From the NCBI GenBank assembly GCA_903813345.2, contig CAIIXF020000006.1, positions 28,837,936-28,901,935 on the forward strand: 64,000 nucleotides of DNA, in the 5' to 3' direction. Positions 1-11,000 of this stretch are shown here, piece after piece. The notes beneath the pieces are model-generated. The model was given only the letters and a program-made list of their open reading frames with translations. It did not search any database and had not been told where the DNA came from. Made by a program: the position numbers and the translations under genes. Every line of letters begins with the position of its first letter. Position 1 is the stretch's first letter. This DNA comes from Owenia fusiformis. Taxonomy: Eukaryota; Annelida; Polychaeta; Sabellida; Oweniidae.

Positions 1-486
1 TCATATCTCAATGTATTCAATAAACCAAATAAAAAAAAACTCATGTTGTGATATATTTTTTTCTTGTGATTTTTTAGTGTCGCACTTGAGATAAAATAAA
101 AGTAGTTGTAAGAAAATAAAGAAACACAAGGGAAAACAGTCGGTCTTTGTTAGTTTCATTTCAAATCCCAGAGAACTGAATTTATACAATCAACCGCATA
201 ATAATAATATTTATATGTATGTGAGCTTGTACCAATGCATAGCAAACAGAAAGCGCAAGTAAAAACACTTGAAGTAAACCCAACATAATAACTACAATCG
301 ATAAAACCAACATTAATTTTTTATGATATTTATTATTTTAGAAAGAATATTTTAATAAATTTACAGGTTTGGATGATGGCTGGGAAATAGTATTCACATT
401 CGTATATAATGTGATAACGCTAAAACAATGTACACAAGCTATTTTTCATTGCAACAATCATTGCGAAAATTTAAAGACAGCTCAAT
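1..486. other. AT-rich sequence without recognised gene; edge looks like satellite monomer
   Basis: The first 25 bases resemble one monomer of the large satellite at 2.9-7.3 kb (tcatatctcaatg...), so the window may open at the end of another array or a stray monomer. The rest is AT-rich and I see no coding exon in it. A 62-codon minus-strand open frame here has no exon signals and is not called as a gene. Confidence 0.4.
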
Positions 487-743
487 AATTGAGCCAGGCC
501 ACAGGAAAAGGGGTCTTATCACAGATTTTCAATATTTTGTTTTTTTGTTTATCTTAAAAAGCACAAAAAGACCTTTCAAATGAGCCATGACTTATGACTT
601 AACGATTTTTCCTTGCATATATAGACCAAAAAGTCGGATTTTAATTTAGCACATTTTCCTCTTAATCTTGGGCACATTTTTGGCTCTGTAGCACAATTTT
701 AATTTTTGTGATAAGACCGGTTTTCCTATGGCCAGGCTCAATT
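487..743. mobile_element. MITE with 37-bp terminal inverted repeats
   Basis: The left end (487-523) and the reverse complement of the right end (707-743) match over about 37 bases with few mismatches. Both begin AATTGAGCC and end GGTCTTATCACA. The 180-base interior has no open frame. This is the structure of a small non-autonomous DNA transposon. A possible fragment carrying only the GTGATAAGACCCC part lies near 36158. Confidence 0.75.
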
Positions 744-983
744 CTATTTTTAATTTAAATGTTGCCATTTGTGTCAGTTAAGTCAAGATCGAGCCCCTTG
801 AGCAGATAGATATCTACATTATATCATAAAATGATTTGCCACGTCGTTTTGCTGATTTGACGGGGGAGAATGGTAACGATATCGACTTACAAAATGTGCA
901 AAAATGTTAAACTGAATACATTAAAAAAAATATTCAAGTGACTGAGTGAGAAATCACAGACAGTGATATAACAAAACAAATAC

Positions 984-1095
984 TTTATTCTACTTTTGGT
1001 GAATACTTGCGCATTTTTTACAAGATTATATTGCACTAGCCCTCCTGGCTTCGTGGAAATAAATCTATGAAAGATTCACCGAAAGTAGAATGAAA
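984..1095. mobile_element. Small inverted-repeat element (about 110 bp)
   Basis: The left arm TTTATTCTACTTTTGGTGAAT is matched in reverse by GATTCACCGAAAGTAGAATGAA at the right end, with about 65 bases between. It would fold into a hairpin. It is probably a short MITE. The transposon family is not identified. Confidence 0.55.
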
Positions 1096-1606
1096 TGTGT
1101 GTCTTATATCATTATACTATTTCATCTATCTCTTGGTCAATAGTTGGGATGTTAGGGCTCGTCTTCCTCGAACCTGTGGTGCTTATTCATACCAAGGCTC
1201 CTTGGTTCGTATGGCGAACTTGTAGAATCGGTAATTAGTCTGTCCATTCGTCCGTCTGACAGTTAACAATTTTGGACATATGAGATATGAGATTTGAACG
1301 CTTTTTTTATCTTTGAGATCACATCTTTTGAAATAGATACAAGTATTAGAATGTATTATTTACGGTGTTTCGAAATCATTTAATATCACATTTGTTTTCT
1401 AATAATTGATGTGTCAATGTGAGTTGACAAATGTAAGTGCTTTCTATTATATTAAATGTAGGCTTGTCTAGCGGCATGCTTTTACTGTGTATTTATATAA
1501 CAAATGAAATGAATTGACTTGGAAAAAATTGGAATTGAAAAAGTTTCAGCTTCAGAGATGTTGTGGTTTTTGACATAACTTTTCCAAAATGTTGGACTTG
1601 TTTAAC

Positions 1607-2545
1607 TACAGTGTGTCTCAAAAATGTTACAGTTACAAAAAGTTCAATATCTTTCATAATTTTGACTTTTCCCCTAAAATATACTTGGATACCAAAAGAC
1701 AAATCTTTCTCAAATAATCTGACACCATCAGACTCAAAATCTGTTCTTAATTGGCCATGACTTTACAGGACAGCTTTAAGTGTCCCATGGTAAAACCTGA
1801 CTTGCGCCAACTTCTAAGTGATTGGATGGACCAAATGACAAAAGAAGAATAGTTTCTTTAATATTTAACTTTCTTCTGAGTAGTAACTTGACCTTAAACT
1901 GAGTTATTCCGTAATTTTCCTATTTGTCTTACATATGATCATTGGCTTGGGTCTATCCATACAAACATGTGGTCCCCTCAACATGGTCTCCAAAGCAAAT
2001 CTGAGATACCCTTGCCCATGCGCACATACATTGTAATATCACACTTATTCCATCAATTATTTTTGCAGAAGTTCATTAAGGTCAGTTTGTGATGCTGTAA
2101 AGCGCTTTCAAAGGCCCTTCAGAAAATCAAGGGTGTAAAGTGGGATGACCCTGGAGGCCAATCCATTGGGTAATTCAATGCTATCTTCTGATTTCCAAAG
2201 AGTTCTAACATTCTGCCATAGGCCTTTGCATCATCCTATTGTCATCATACGTAACAAAATTGAACACTCTGACAATGAAATCTTGTATTTCTATCCAGGA
2301 AAGACATGAAAGAAACAACTGGATCATTGATCATATCAAGATATCACTGTCCACAGCATTCACACCAAAAAGGAATTGATCACCACATGTCCAACCACAG
2401 AGACCGACTTGGGCAAGGCTAAGAAGTTGGCGCAAATCAAATTTCACGGTCCTTTGGTATCTAAGTATATTTTAGGGGAAAAGTCAAAATCATGAAATAA
2501 ATTGAACCTTTTGTAAGTGTAACATTTTTTGAGACACGCGTTATA
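1607..2545. mobile_element. Tc1/mariner-like transposon relic with long terminal inverted repeats
   Basis: The left end, TACAGTGTGTCTCAAAAATG, recurs in reverse at the right end (CATTTTTTGAGACACGCGTTATA). Similarity continues inward for about 95 bases (1607-1702 against 2450-2545). A second paired motif (GCGCCAACTTCT) lies at about 1805 and 2430. Ends reading CAG-GTGTCTCAAAA next to TA are typical of mariner elements. Around 2078-2140 the forward strand briefly reads RSVCDAVKRFQ, which resembles the helix-turn-helix of mariner transposases, but stops follow quickly. It is a decayed copy, and assignment to mariner rests mainly on the ends. Confidence 0.55.
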
Positions 2546-2879
2546 GCATGTCCGATATAAAAATGATTTCACGATGATCAAATTCTATTTTTCATATTGA
2601 TTTATCTTGTTATAATTTATTCTTCAATTCATGAATGTACCCTTTTAAACATGTACGCAAGCCAACAGAATGGCACCATTTATAAATATATTTACTGTGT
2701 TTCCCTTTTCCCCTCAGGCCATAGCTTTGTGCTTCCATATTTATGAAGTATGCGTGATCACAAAGATGATGGCAGTATTCGGTTTCAAAGCTCATGTGTT
2801 CCCTTTTGCATCCCCAGATCCCCATTACTCATCTCGATGGTGATTCAAACATAACAACGAGAAAACTGTTTCATTTTTG

Positions 2880-5800
2880 AGGACCATTTTATGTTTTGAA
2901 TCAAATCTCAAATGATATGATATTTGCAATATACTCTTAATATTCGACTTGAACTTGAGACAATAAGGCAGATCTCAATGCATGAAAATATAAGAATAAG
3001 TCATATCTCGATACCTTCGAACCGTACAAGTTGATTCAAATCTCAATGCCTTCAAACATGAAATTATTCTTCAATCATTCTCCCATTACAACAACTAATA
3101 TCTCAAAGGCTTCAAGCATTACAACAAGTCATATTTAAATTCCCTCATATCTCATCATCACAAGTAATATATCAATACCTTCAAAGATAACAACAAGTCA
3201 TATCTCAATACCTTCAGACATAATAAGGAATAGCTCAATGCCTTTAAACATAACAACAAGTCATATCTCAATACCTTCAAACATTAAAACATTATATCTC
3301 AATGTTCAAGCATTACAACAAGTCATATCCCAAATGTTTTAATGCATAACAACAGGTCATATTTAAATGCCCTCAAAACATAAGAGCAAGTCATATCTCC
3401 AAGCCTCGAGCATTACAACAAGGCATGTCTCAAAGGTTTCAAGAAAAACAACAAGTCACATCTAAAAGGCTTCAAGCATAACAGCAAGTCATACTAAAAT
3501 ACCCTCAAAATATAAGAGCAAGTCATATCTCCAAGCCTCAGACATTACAATAAGGCATATCCCAAAGGCTTCGGGCATAAGTGGTGATATCTCAAAGCTT
3601 CAAACATTAGAACAAAGCATATCTTAAAGGCCTTAAGCATAACAACAAGTCATATCTCAAATCCTCAAACATTACAACAAGGCATATCATCTCAAAGGCT
3701 TCAAGTATAAAATAAGTATATCTCAAAGCTTAAAACATTACAGCACAGCATATCTTAAAGGCCTTAAGCATAACAACAAGTCATATCTCAAATCCTCAAA
3801 CATTACAACAAGGCATATCTTAAAGGCCTTAAGCATAACAACAAGTCATATCTCAAATCCTCAAACATTGCAACAAGGCATATCATCTCAAAGGCTTCAA
3901 GTATAAAATAAGTATATCTCAAAGCTTAAAACATTACAGCAAAGCATATCTTAAAGGCCTTAAGCATAACAACAAGTCATATCTCAAATCCTCAAACATT
4001 ACAACAAGGCATATCTTAAAGGCCTTAAGCATAACAACAAGTCATATCTCAAATCCTCAAACATTACAACAAGGCATATCATCTCAAAGGCTTCAAGTAT
4101 AAAATAAGTATATCTCAAAGCTTAAAACATTACAGCAAAGCATATCTTAAAGGCCTTAAGCATAACAACAAGTCATATCTCAAATCCTCAAACATTACAA
4201 CAAGGCATATCTAAAACATTTTCAAGCATAACAACAAGTCATATTTAAATGCCCTCAATACATAAGAGCAAGTCATATCTCCAAGCCTCAAACATTACAA
4301 CAAGGCATATCTCAAGGGCTTCAAGCATATTAAGTCATATCTCAAAATCCTCAAACATTACAACAAGGCATATCCCAAAGGCTTCGAGCATAAAATAAAT
4401 ATATCTCAAAGCTTAAAACATTACAGCAAGGCACATCTTAAAGGCTTTAAGCATAACAACAAGTCATATCTCAAATCCTCAAACATTACAACAAGGCATA
4501 TCTCAAGGGCTTCAAGCATAACAACAAGTCATATCTCAAATCCTCAAACATTACAACAAGGCATATCCCAAAGGCTTCGAGCATAAAATAAATATATCTC
4601 AAAGCTTAAAACATTACAGCAAGGCACATCTTAAAGGCTTTAAGCATAACAACAAGTCATATCTCAAATCCTCAAACATTACAACAAGGCATATCTCAAG
4701 GGCTTCAAGCATAACAACAAGTCATATCTCAAATCCTCAAACATTACAACAAGGCATATCCCAAAGGCTTCGAGCATAAAATAAATATATCTCAAAGCTT
4801 AAAACATTACAGCAAGGCACATCTTAAAGGCTTTAAGCATAACAACAAGTCATATCTCAAATCCTCAAACATTACAACAAGGCATACCATCTCAAAGGCT
4901 TCAAGCATAAAATAAGTATATATCAAAGCTTCAAACATCATTACAAGGCATATCACAAAGGCTTCAAGCATAACAACAAGATATATTAAAATTCCCTCAA
5001 AACATAAGAGCACGTCTTATCTCCAAACCTCAAGCATTACAACAAGGCATATCTCAAAGGCAACAACTCATATCTCAAAGCCTCAAACATTACTACAAGG
5101 CATATCTCAAAGGCTTCTAGCATAAAATAAGTATATCTCAAAGCTTAAAACATTACAGCAAGGCACATCTTAAAGACCTTAAGCATAACAACAAGTCATA
5201 TCTCAAAGCTTCAAACATAACAAGGCATTTCTCAAAGGCTTCAAGCATAACAACAAGTCATATCTCAAAGCCTCAAACATTACAACAAGGCATATCACAA
5301 AGGCTGTAAACGTAACACTTAGTCATATCTCAATACCATCAAACATTAGAGCAGGTCATATTTCACTCCCTTCAAACATAGCACCAAGTCATATCTCAAT
5401 GGCTTCAAATATAACAAAAGTCATATTTTAACTTTGCTAAACAAAGCAACAAATCACATTTCAATGTCTTCAAACATAAAAACAAGTGATATGATAATGC
5501 TCTAAACGTAACAACAAGTCATCCATCAATACCTCCAAACATAACACTGAATCATATCCTAATGACTTTGAACATAGCAACAAGTCATATCACAATGCCT
5601 TCGAAAATAGCAACAAGTCATATCACAATGTCTTCAAACAAAACAACAAATCATGTTTCAATGCCTTCAAGCATAGCTTTAAACATAACAACACAAGTCA
5701 TATCACAATGCCTTCAAACATAACAACAAGTCATATCCCAATGCTTTAAAACAAGTCATATCCCAATGCTTTAAAACATAACAAGTCATTTCTTCATCCC

Positions 5801-7330
5801 TTCATACATAACAACAAGTCATATCCTAATGCCTCCAAATATAGCAGGTCATATCATAATGCCTTCAAATATAGCAAGTCATACCCTAATGCCTTCAAAT
5901 ATAGCAAGTCATATCCTAATGCCTTCAAACATAACAACAAGTCATATCCTAATGCCTTCAAACTTAAAGACAAGCCATATCTCAATACCTTCAAACAAAA
6001 CAACAAGTCATAGCTCAATGCCTTCAAACACAACAACAAGTCATACCCCGATGCTTTCAAAACATACAAGAAGTCATATCTCAAAACCTTAAAAACATTA
6101 CAAGAAGTCATATCTAAAAGGCTTCAAGCATAACAAAAAGTCATATCAAAATGCCCTCAAAACATAAGAGCAAGTCATATCTCCAAACCCCAAACATTAC
6201 AACAAGGCATATCTCAAGGGCTTCAAGCATAACAACAAGTCATATCTCAAAGCCTCAAACATTACAACAAGGCATATCGCAAAGGCTTCAAGCATAACAA
6301 AAAGTCATATCTCAAAATTCCAGATACTTTAACAAGGCATATCTCAAAGGCTTCAAGCATAACGACAAGTCATTTCTCAAAGGCTTCGTGCATAACGACA
6401 AGTCATATCTCAAAGCCTCAAACATTACAATAAGGCATATCTCAAAGGCTACAAACATTACAACAAGGTATATCTCTGACCACAAGGTATATCTCAAAGG
6501 CTACAAACATTACAACGAGGTATATCACAATAAGGCATATATCTCAAGGGCTACAAACATTACAACAAGGCATAACTCAAAGGCTACAAGCAACAAAAAG
6601 TCATTTCTCAAAGCCTCGAACATTACAATTAAACATATCTCAAAGGCTACAAACATTACAACAAGGTATATCTCAAAGTCTCAAACATTACTATCATATC
6701 TTTTCTTCAATAACAACAAGTCATATCTAAATGCCTTCAAACATACCCAGAAGTCATATCTTAATGCCTTCAGACATTACAACAAGTGAAATTGCAATGC
6801 CTTCGAACATAACAACAAGTCATATCTAAATGCCTTCAAACAAAGAAAGAAGAAATAACTACATATATATGACAAATTGCAATGCCTTCGAATATAACAA
6901 CACGTCATATCTAAATGCCTTCAAACATACCAAGAAGTTATATCTAAATGCCTTCAGACATTACAACAAGTGAAATTGCAATGCCTTCGAACATAACAAC
7001 AAGTCATATCTAAATGAATTCAAACATTACAACAAATCAAATTGCAATGCCTTCGAACGTAACACAAAGTCATATCTAAATCCCTTCAAACATTACAACA
7101 AGTCAAAGTGCAATGCTTTCTAACATAACAACAAGTCATATCTAAATCCCTTCAAACATTACAACAAGTCAAAGTGCAATGCTTTCTAACATAACAACAA
7201 GTCATATCTAAATACCTTCAAACAAAGCAAAAGGAAATAACTAAATGCCTTCAAACATTACAACAAGTCAAATTGCAATGCCTTCAAACATAACAAGACA
7301 TATCTCAATGTATTTTGATATTACAATAAG
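2880..7330. repeat. 4.4-kb satellite array, about 33-36 bp monomer, with higher-order repeats
   Basis: Monomers follow the pattern (T)CAAACATAACAACAAGTCATATCTCAATGCCT with drift. The outer parts (2.9-3.6 kb and 5.3-7.3 kb) are degenerate single monomers. The middle is homogenised into higher-order units: about 196 bp at roughly 3.75-4.2 kb (anchor GCATATCTTAAAGGCC at about 3748, 3944 and 4140) and about 193 bp at roughly 4.44-4.88 kb (anchor TTAAAGGCTTT at about 4438, 4631 and 4824). Open frames on both strands inside the array, rich in repeated His/Ser/Asn or Leu/Tyr motifs, are translations of the repeat and not genes. Confidence 0.95.
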
Positions 7331-7459
7331 TCAAATCACCATACTTTATATATTCTTTATAATATGTGACTGAAATGTCAAGTGATTTTGTATTGTGATA
7401 ATGGTTCCTGAAATGTTTGACTTTGCTGATTGTTTGGGAATTTGTGATTTGTTTGGCAG

Positions 7460-7562
7460 TTACGTCCTTCTCCCCTTGACTACAAACTGTCCACGCCAAG
7501 GACTGAGCTAAGTGGTGATCCACGGAATGATCCATACTCGGATATTATGATGGAATATATAG
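7460..7562 (+). CDS. Possible internal coding exon, protein not identified
   Basis: A pyrimidine-rich acceptor (gatttgtttggcag) precedes an open stretch starting LRPSPLDYKLSTPRTE and ending ...DIMMEYIG. A usable donor (ATAG|GTACAA) follows. The frame stays open past that donor for about 45 more codons (KKKEVFDKQIEKGFGS...), so a later donor such as GTC|GTAAGG near 7633 is possible. The composition (Pro, charged residues, few hydrophobic runs) looks like real coding sequence for a soluble protein. I could not find flanking exons in the window and do not recognise the family. It could be an isolated exon of a gene whose other exons lie across the satellite, or a chance frame. Confidence 0.3.
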
Positions 7563-7732
7563 GTACAAGTGCCAAAAAGAAAGAAGTATTTGATAAACAG
7601 ATTGAGAAAGGGTTTGGGAGTGCAGTCAGTCGTAAGGAAGCAAGCCCTTCACATTCAGTGATCTTTTCCTATTCTTTTTCATTCACGTATGATTATCAAA
7701 ATCTAAAGTCAAAAAACTATGGGACACTTCCT

Positions 7733-8020
7733 TCATTGAGCTATCTTTACCATTCGTAGATTTGCAAAACATGATCCCTTTGAGTACGCTCTATCCTTTT
7801 CCCAATCAACTTCACTTTCGAGTTCTCTTAAAAATACGTCCTTTTCTGGTGTCTTCGTGTTATGACTATGACGTTTCTTTACCTCAATTGAACGCCAGTA
7901 CGACCATCTCTCTAACGTCTCCTCGATTTCTTTGGCTTTTGAAGCATCATTGCGAGCGATCCTAATGGGGCTAATCTGAGCATGCGAGTCCAGTGCTTGG
8001 AGGGAACGAACCCTCTCCAT
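7733..8020 (-). CDS. Uncertain 95-codon charged open frame
   Basis: The minus-strand frame is rich in Glu, Lys, Arg and Ser (for example EIEETLERWSYWRSIEVKKR) and unusually charged for chance sequence in AT-rich DNA. Possible internal donors (GAG|GTAAAG) mean it may be part of a spliced exon. A TATAAAG lies about 90 bases upstream, near 8112, with short upstream ATGs between. No family is recognised and there is no paralogue in the window. It may be a small gene, an exon or noise. Confidence 0.2.
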   Translation of the reverse strand: MERVRSLQALDSHAQISPIRIARNDASKAKEIEETLERWSYWRSIEVKKRHSHNTKTPEKDVFLRELESEVDWEKDRAYSKGSCFANLRMVKIAQ

Positions 8021-8099
8021 TGATTTTTACGTTGAATAACATTCTTTCAAAACCCATGCACTCCTATCATTGCCAGATGGTGTCCTCATTTGACCAAGC

Positions 8100-11000
8100 T
8101 ACTTTCGCTTTATAAAAAACAGGATGAAATTAACAAGTCTATGACCTAACACACGTCGGAATTACCGCATCCATAGAGAATGTAATACCCTCCAAGCCTC
8201 AATGAAAGTGACATAACTGCTTAAAATGCAAATAGCTGCCAATCAAGTAGCCAGCCCGATCGGATCACATGTTGTCACTTAATCTTGCAATCAACTCATC
8301 CACAAGCTCACCGTGTGCAGCGTGTTCGAGTTTTTTGCTTTCAATAATTTGTTCAAGTCTAGAGTATAGTAGTTGCCAATTGCCAGCTGTTCATTTCAAA
8401 GTTGGTCTTGTTTTACAGAAATGGTAAGTTAGTATAACGGTTAGAGTACAATGTCAACCAAAGATCAAGTGGACACACCGTTGACGATTAAAATGAAAGA
8501 ATTTGGTTTGAACAATCATTCTTTTTGTGTTTTCATTATTGTGCAAACTGCCAACGTATAGCTTACATCATTGACATGGTTTCTCAAATTGGCACAAATC
8601 AGGTTTTAGAAAAGAGCAGAATGTTTCCATTGATTATCGTTTTGAAAGAATGATATAGGTCTTGAGCATTAAAGGACCATTGTGTGGCTCAGTCGGACAG
8701 TGCTAAAAAACACACTTTGGGTTTGGGGTCCATTAGTGCAAAATTGAAACCTCACTGGTTCTCTCTGTTATTTTGAATTGACGATTTTTTTGCAATTAAA
8801 GTAATTATTTCTTCTAATTATACATCGTGAGCAATACAAACGCATAAAAATGACACATTCAAGTGTCGAATTAGAAGAAGTGCTTGCTAATTAGGGCACC
8901 TGACGTTATCGAATTTGAATTTGCGGCAAATGATTTTGTTCTTTTCCTGACTTGAAGATAATATCGTCTATTCACTAACAACCCCTCGATTTCCAAAAGT
9001 CTTTGAGAGATGAAAAGTTGATTTTTTAATCAGTTAAGTCGCAAGCGTCTCTGATTAACTAATTGTTACATCCGAATGGATGTGGTATTATGGAATAATT
9101 TCGTAAAGCTCTCTTGAACGACGGGAGTTAATACAAGCGTGTGGCAGTCTTTTCTCAGAAATCCGTAACCGACACGGTCATAATTGCGTCTTGCACCTGC
9201 GAAATACGCCATATAGCCCGTCTACTAAGGTTTATGACACCATCTTAGCTAATTGTAACAAAGAAGTAGCTTTTTAACATGATTATCATGTCTATATACG
9301 CCATTAGTTCGTTGCTAATGAGCCAGGAAAATAAGGGGTAGGGTGAAAGTGCGACTGGGACGCGTGCCGATTTCCACAGTCTCTTGTGTTCTCGCTTTTT
9401 ACAGGAGGGACAATTCCATCGGTGTGTTGATAACTTAATGCCGCCTTATTTATCTCTTGTCATATGTAGCGATTCATCGAGCCAGGTGTCATGGGGCGAG
9501 ATGAGAAAGGCAACACGCCTCTACGGAACGTTCTGGCTCTATAGGACCGAGGCTTTCAGAGCCATAGTCCCAGCTGCCTGGGATATGTAGGTAGGCTGTT
9601 CAATTGACCCCGGGCACCCCTTCCTACCTGCTATAGACTTTTTTCAATAGGTTCAATGCATATAAAGAGGCCAGGCGCGTGGCAGAGCGAGAAAAAAGCG
9701 GGCTGGATATATGAGTACCACGTCCCGTGTACTACAAACGCTGCGTAATGTGTTTTAAGCTATTCTCCGACTTGAAAACAACACATCTTGAATAGGAGAC
9801 CCCTTTGTCTGCCTTGATTTTAATTCCATAAGTTTCTCGAGTCTATTGTCACAGTGACAGGCAAAAGAATGCGTAATTTAGACTCAGACGGTAACAAAAT
9901 GATACAACATAAGAGCGAAAAGAACGACCGGGATTCATTCCAGGTTGAAAAAATGTCCCCAAATTCATCGAACGCGTGACCTAGATAACATTTTTCTTTC
10001 TCGAGAAAGTCCTAAAACACTTCTAAGACACTACATTCATCAAAAATGAAGTTTTAAAACTGAGTAAATCGCGCTGACAAACTTGCGCTAAACTTTTAAA
10101 AGTTTAACTTTTACCCGCGTCTTTTCTGCGCATGTACAATACAGGCCTATAAATATGAACAATACAGCTCTATTGTTAGCTCCTGAATGGGGGAGCTAGT
10201 ATGAGACACGTGCACAGCTGCAGTTCACCCCGGTTTCTTATACTAAGCATAACTACATCTCCTACGTCGTCAGCATCTTACCTCTAATTTACTGAAGGAA
10301 TTAACAAATATTATGATGATATTTATAATGGTAAAAGAATAGAAAAAACAGTATTGTATTTATGATTGTTTAATATGTGATTTCTTAATTATTTCTAATT
10401 ACTCTGAGACTTTTCGAGCTGCGTTGTAGAATCCACCCATAGCGCGTCAATGCTCCATAAAATGTATATTTTGCATTCGACTTTCGCTTATTTTCATTTA
10501 TTTCGGCGTTATTAAGTATGTTTTCCTTCAAAAGGTATATTTTAAGACTAATGTGTTTTCATTAATTTTGTTGATATTTATCACTAATTAGTTAAATAGA
10601 TGTCTATTTCTTACGATTTCCACCTGCAAATGCGTCCCCTAAAAGTATCTCTGTCATCGTGAATGGGCTTGGCGTCTAATTCATTATTATATCACACCAT
10701 CTTTGAGACTGTTTCCATATAAGATTCAGTGAGGTGAAGTTACTTCAAAAAAATAAAATATATTTCAGTCAGAATTAATCAAAACATGAATTGATCAAAT
10801 GCTACAATTACCGATCTCGATTCAATTAGTCCTTTTGTGTAGTTATTTAATTTTGTATACAACACATTAACATGCACAGAACACCTGTGAGATTTCTATA
10901 GGGCGATTCTTTAAGCTGAATTGGCTCTGTAAGCAGAAAAATGCAAAAAACACTAAATGCTCGCTTAAAGTGCAATTAATCTAAATTTTTTATTCGTTTG

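Noticed and set aside
4807-6789. Open frames of 60-133 codons on both strands with repeated residues
   Set aside because: They are translations of the satellite monomer. The same motifs appear in several frames and on both strands, with no splice or start context.
8430-8480. TTAGTATAACGGTTAGAG resembling a tRNA D-arm
   Set aside because: No anticodon arm or T-arm follows at the right distance.
8660-8790. A-box-like TGGCTCAGTCGG suggesting a tRNA or tRNA-derived SINE
   Set aside because: No B-box or cloverleaf could be drawn and no second copy was seen.
9384-9590. 68-codon plus-strand frame after a TTTTTACAG acceptor-like sequence
   Set aside because: The protein has no recognisable composition or motif, and codon use is unremarkable. 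A single acceptor match is weak evidence.
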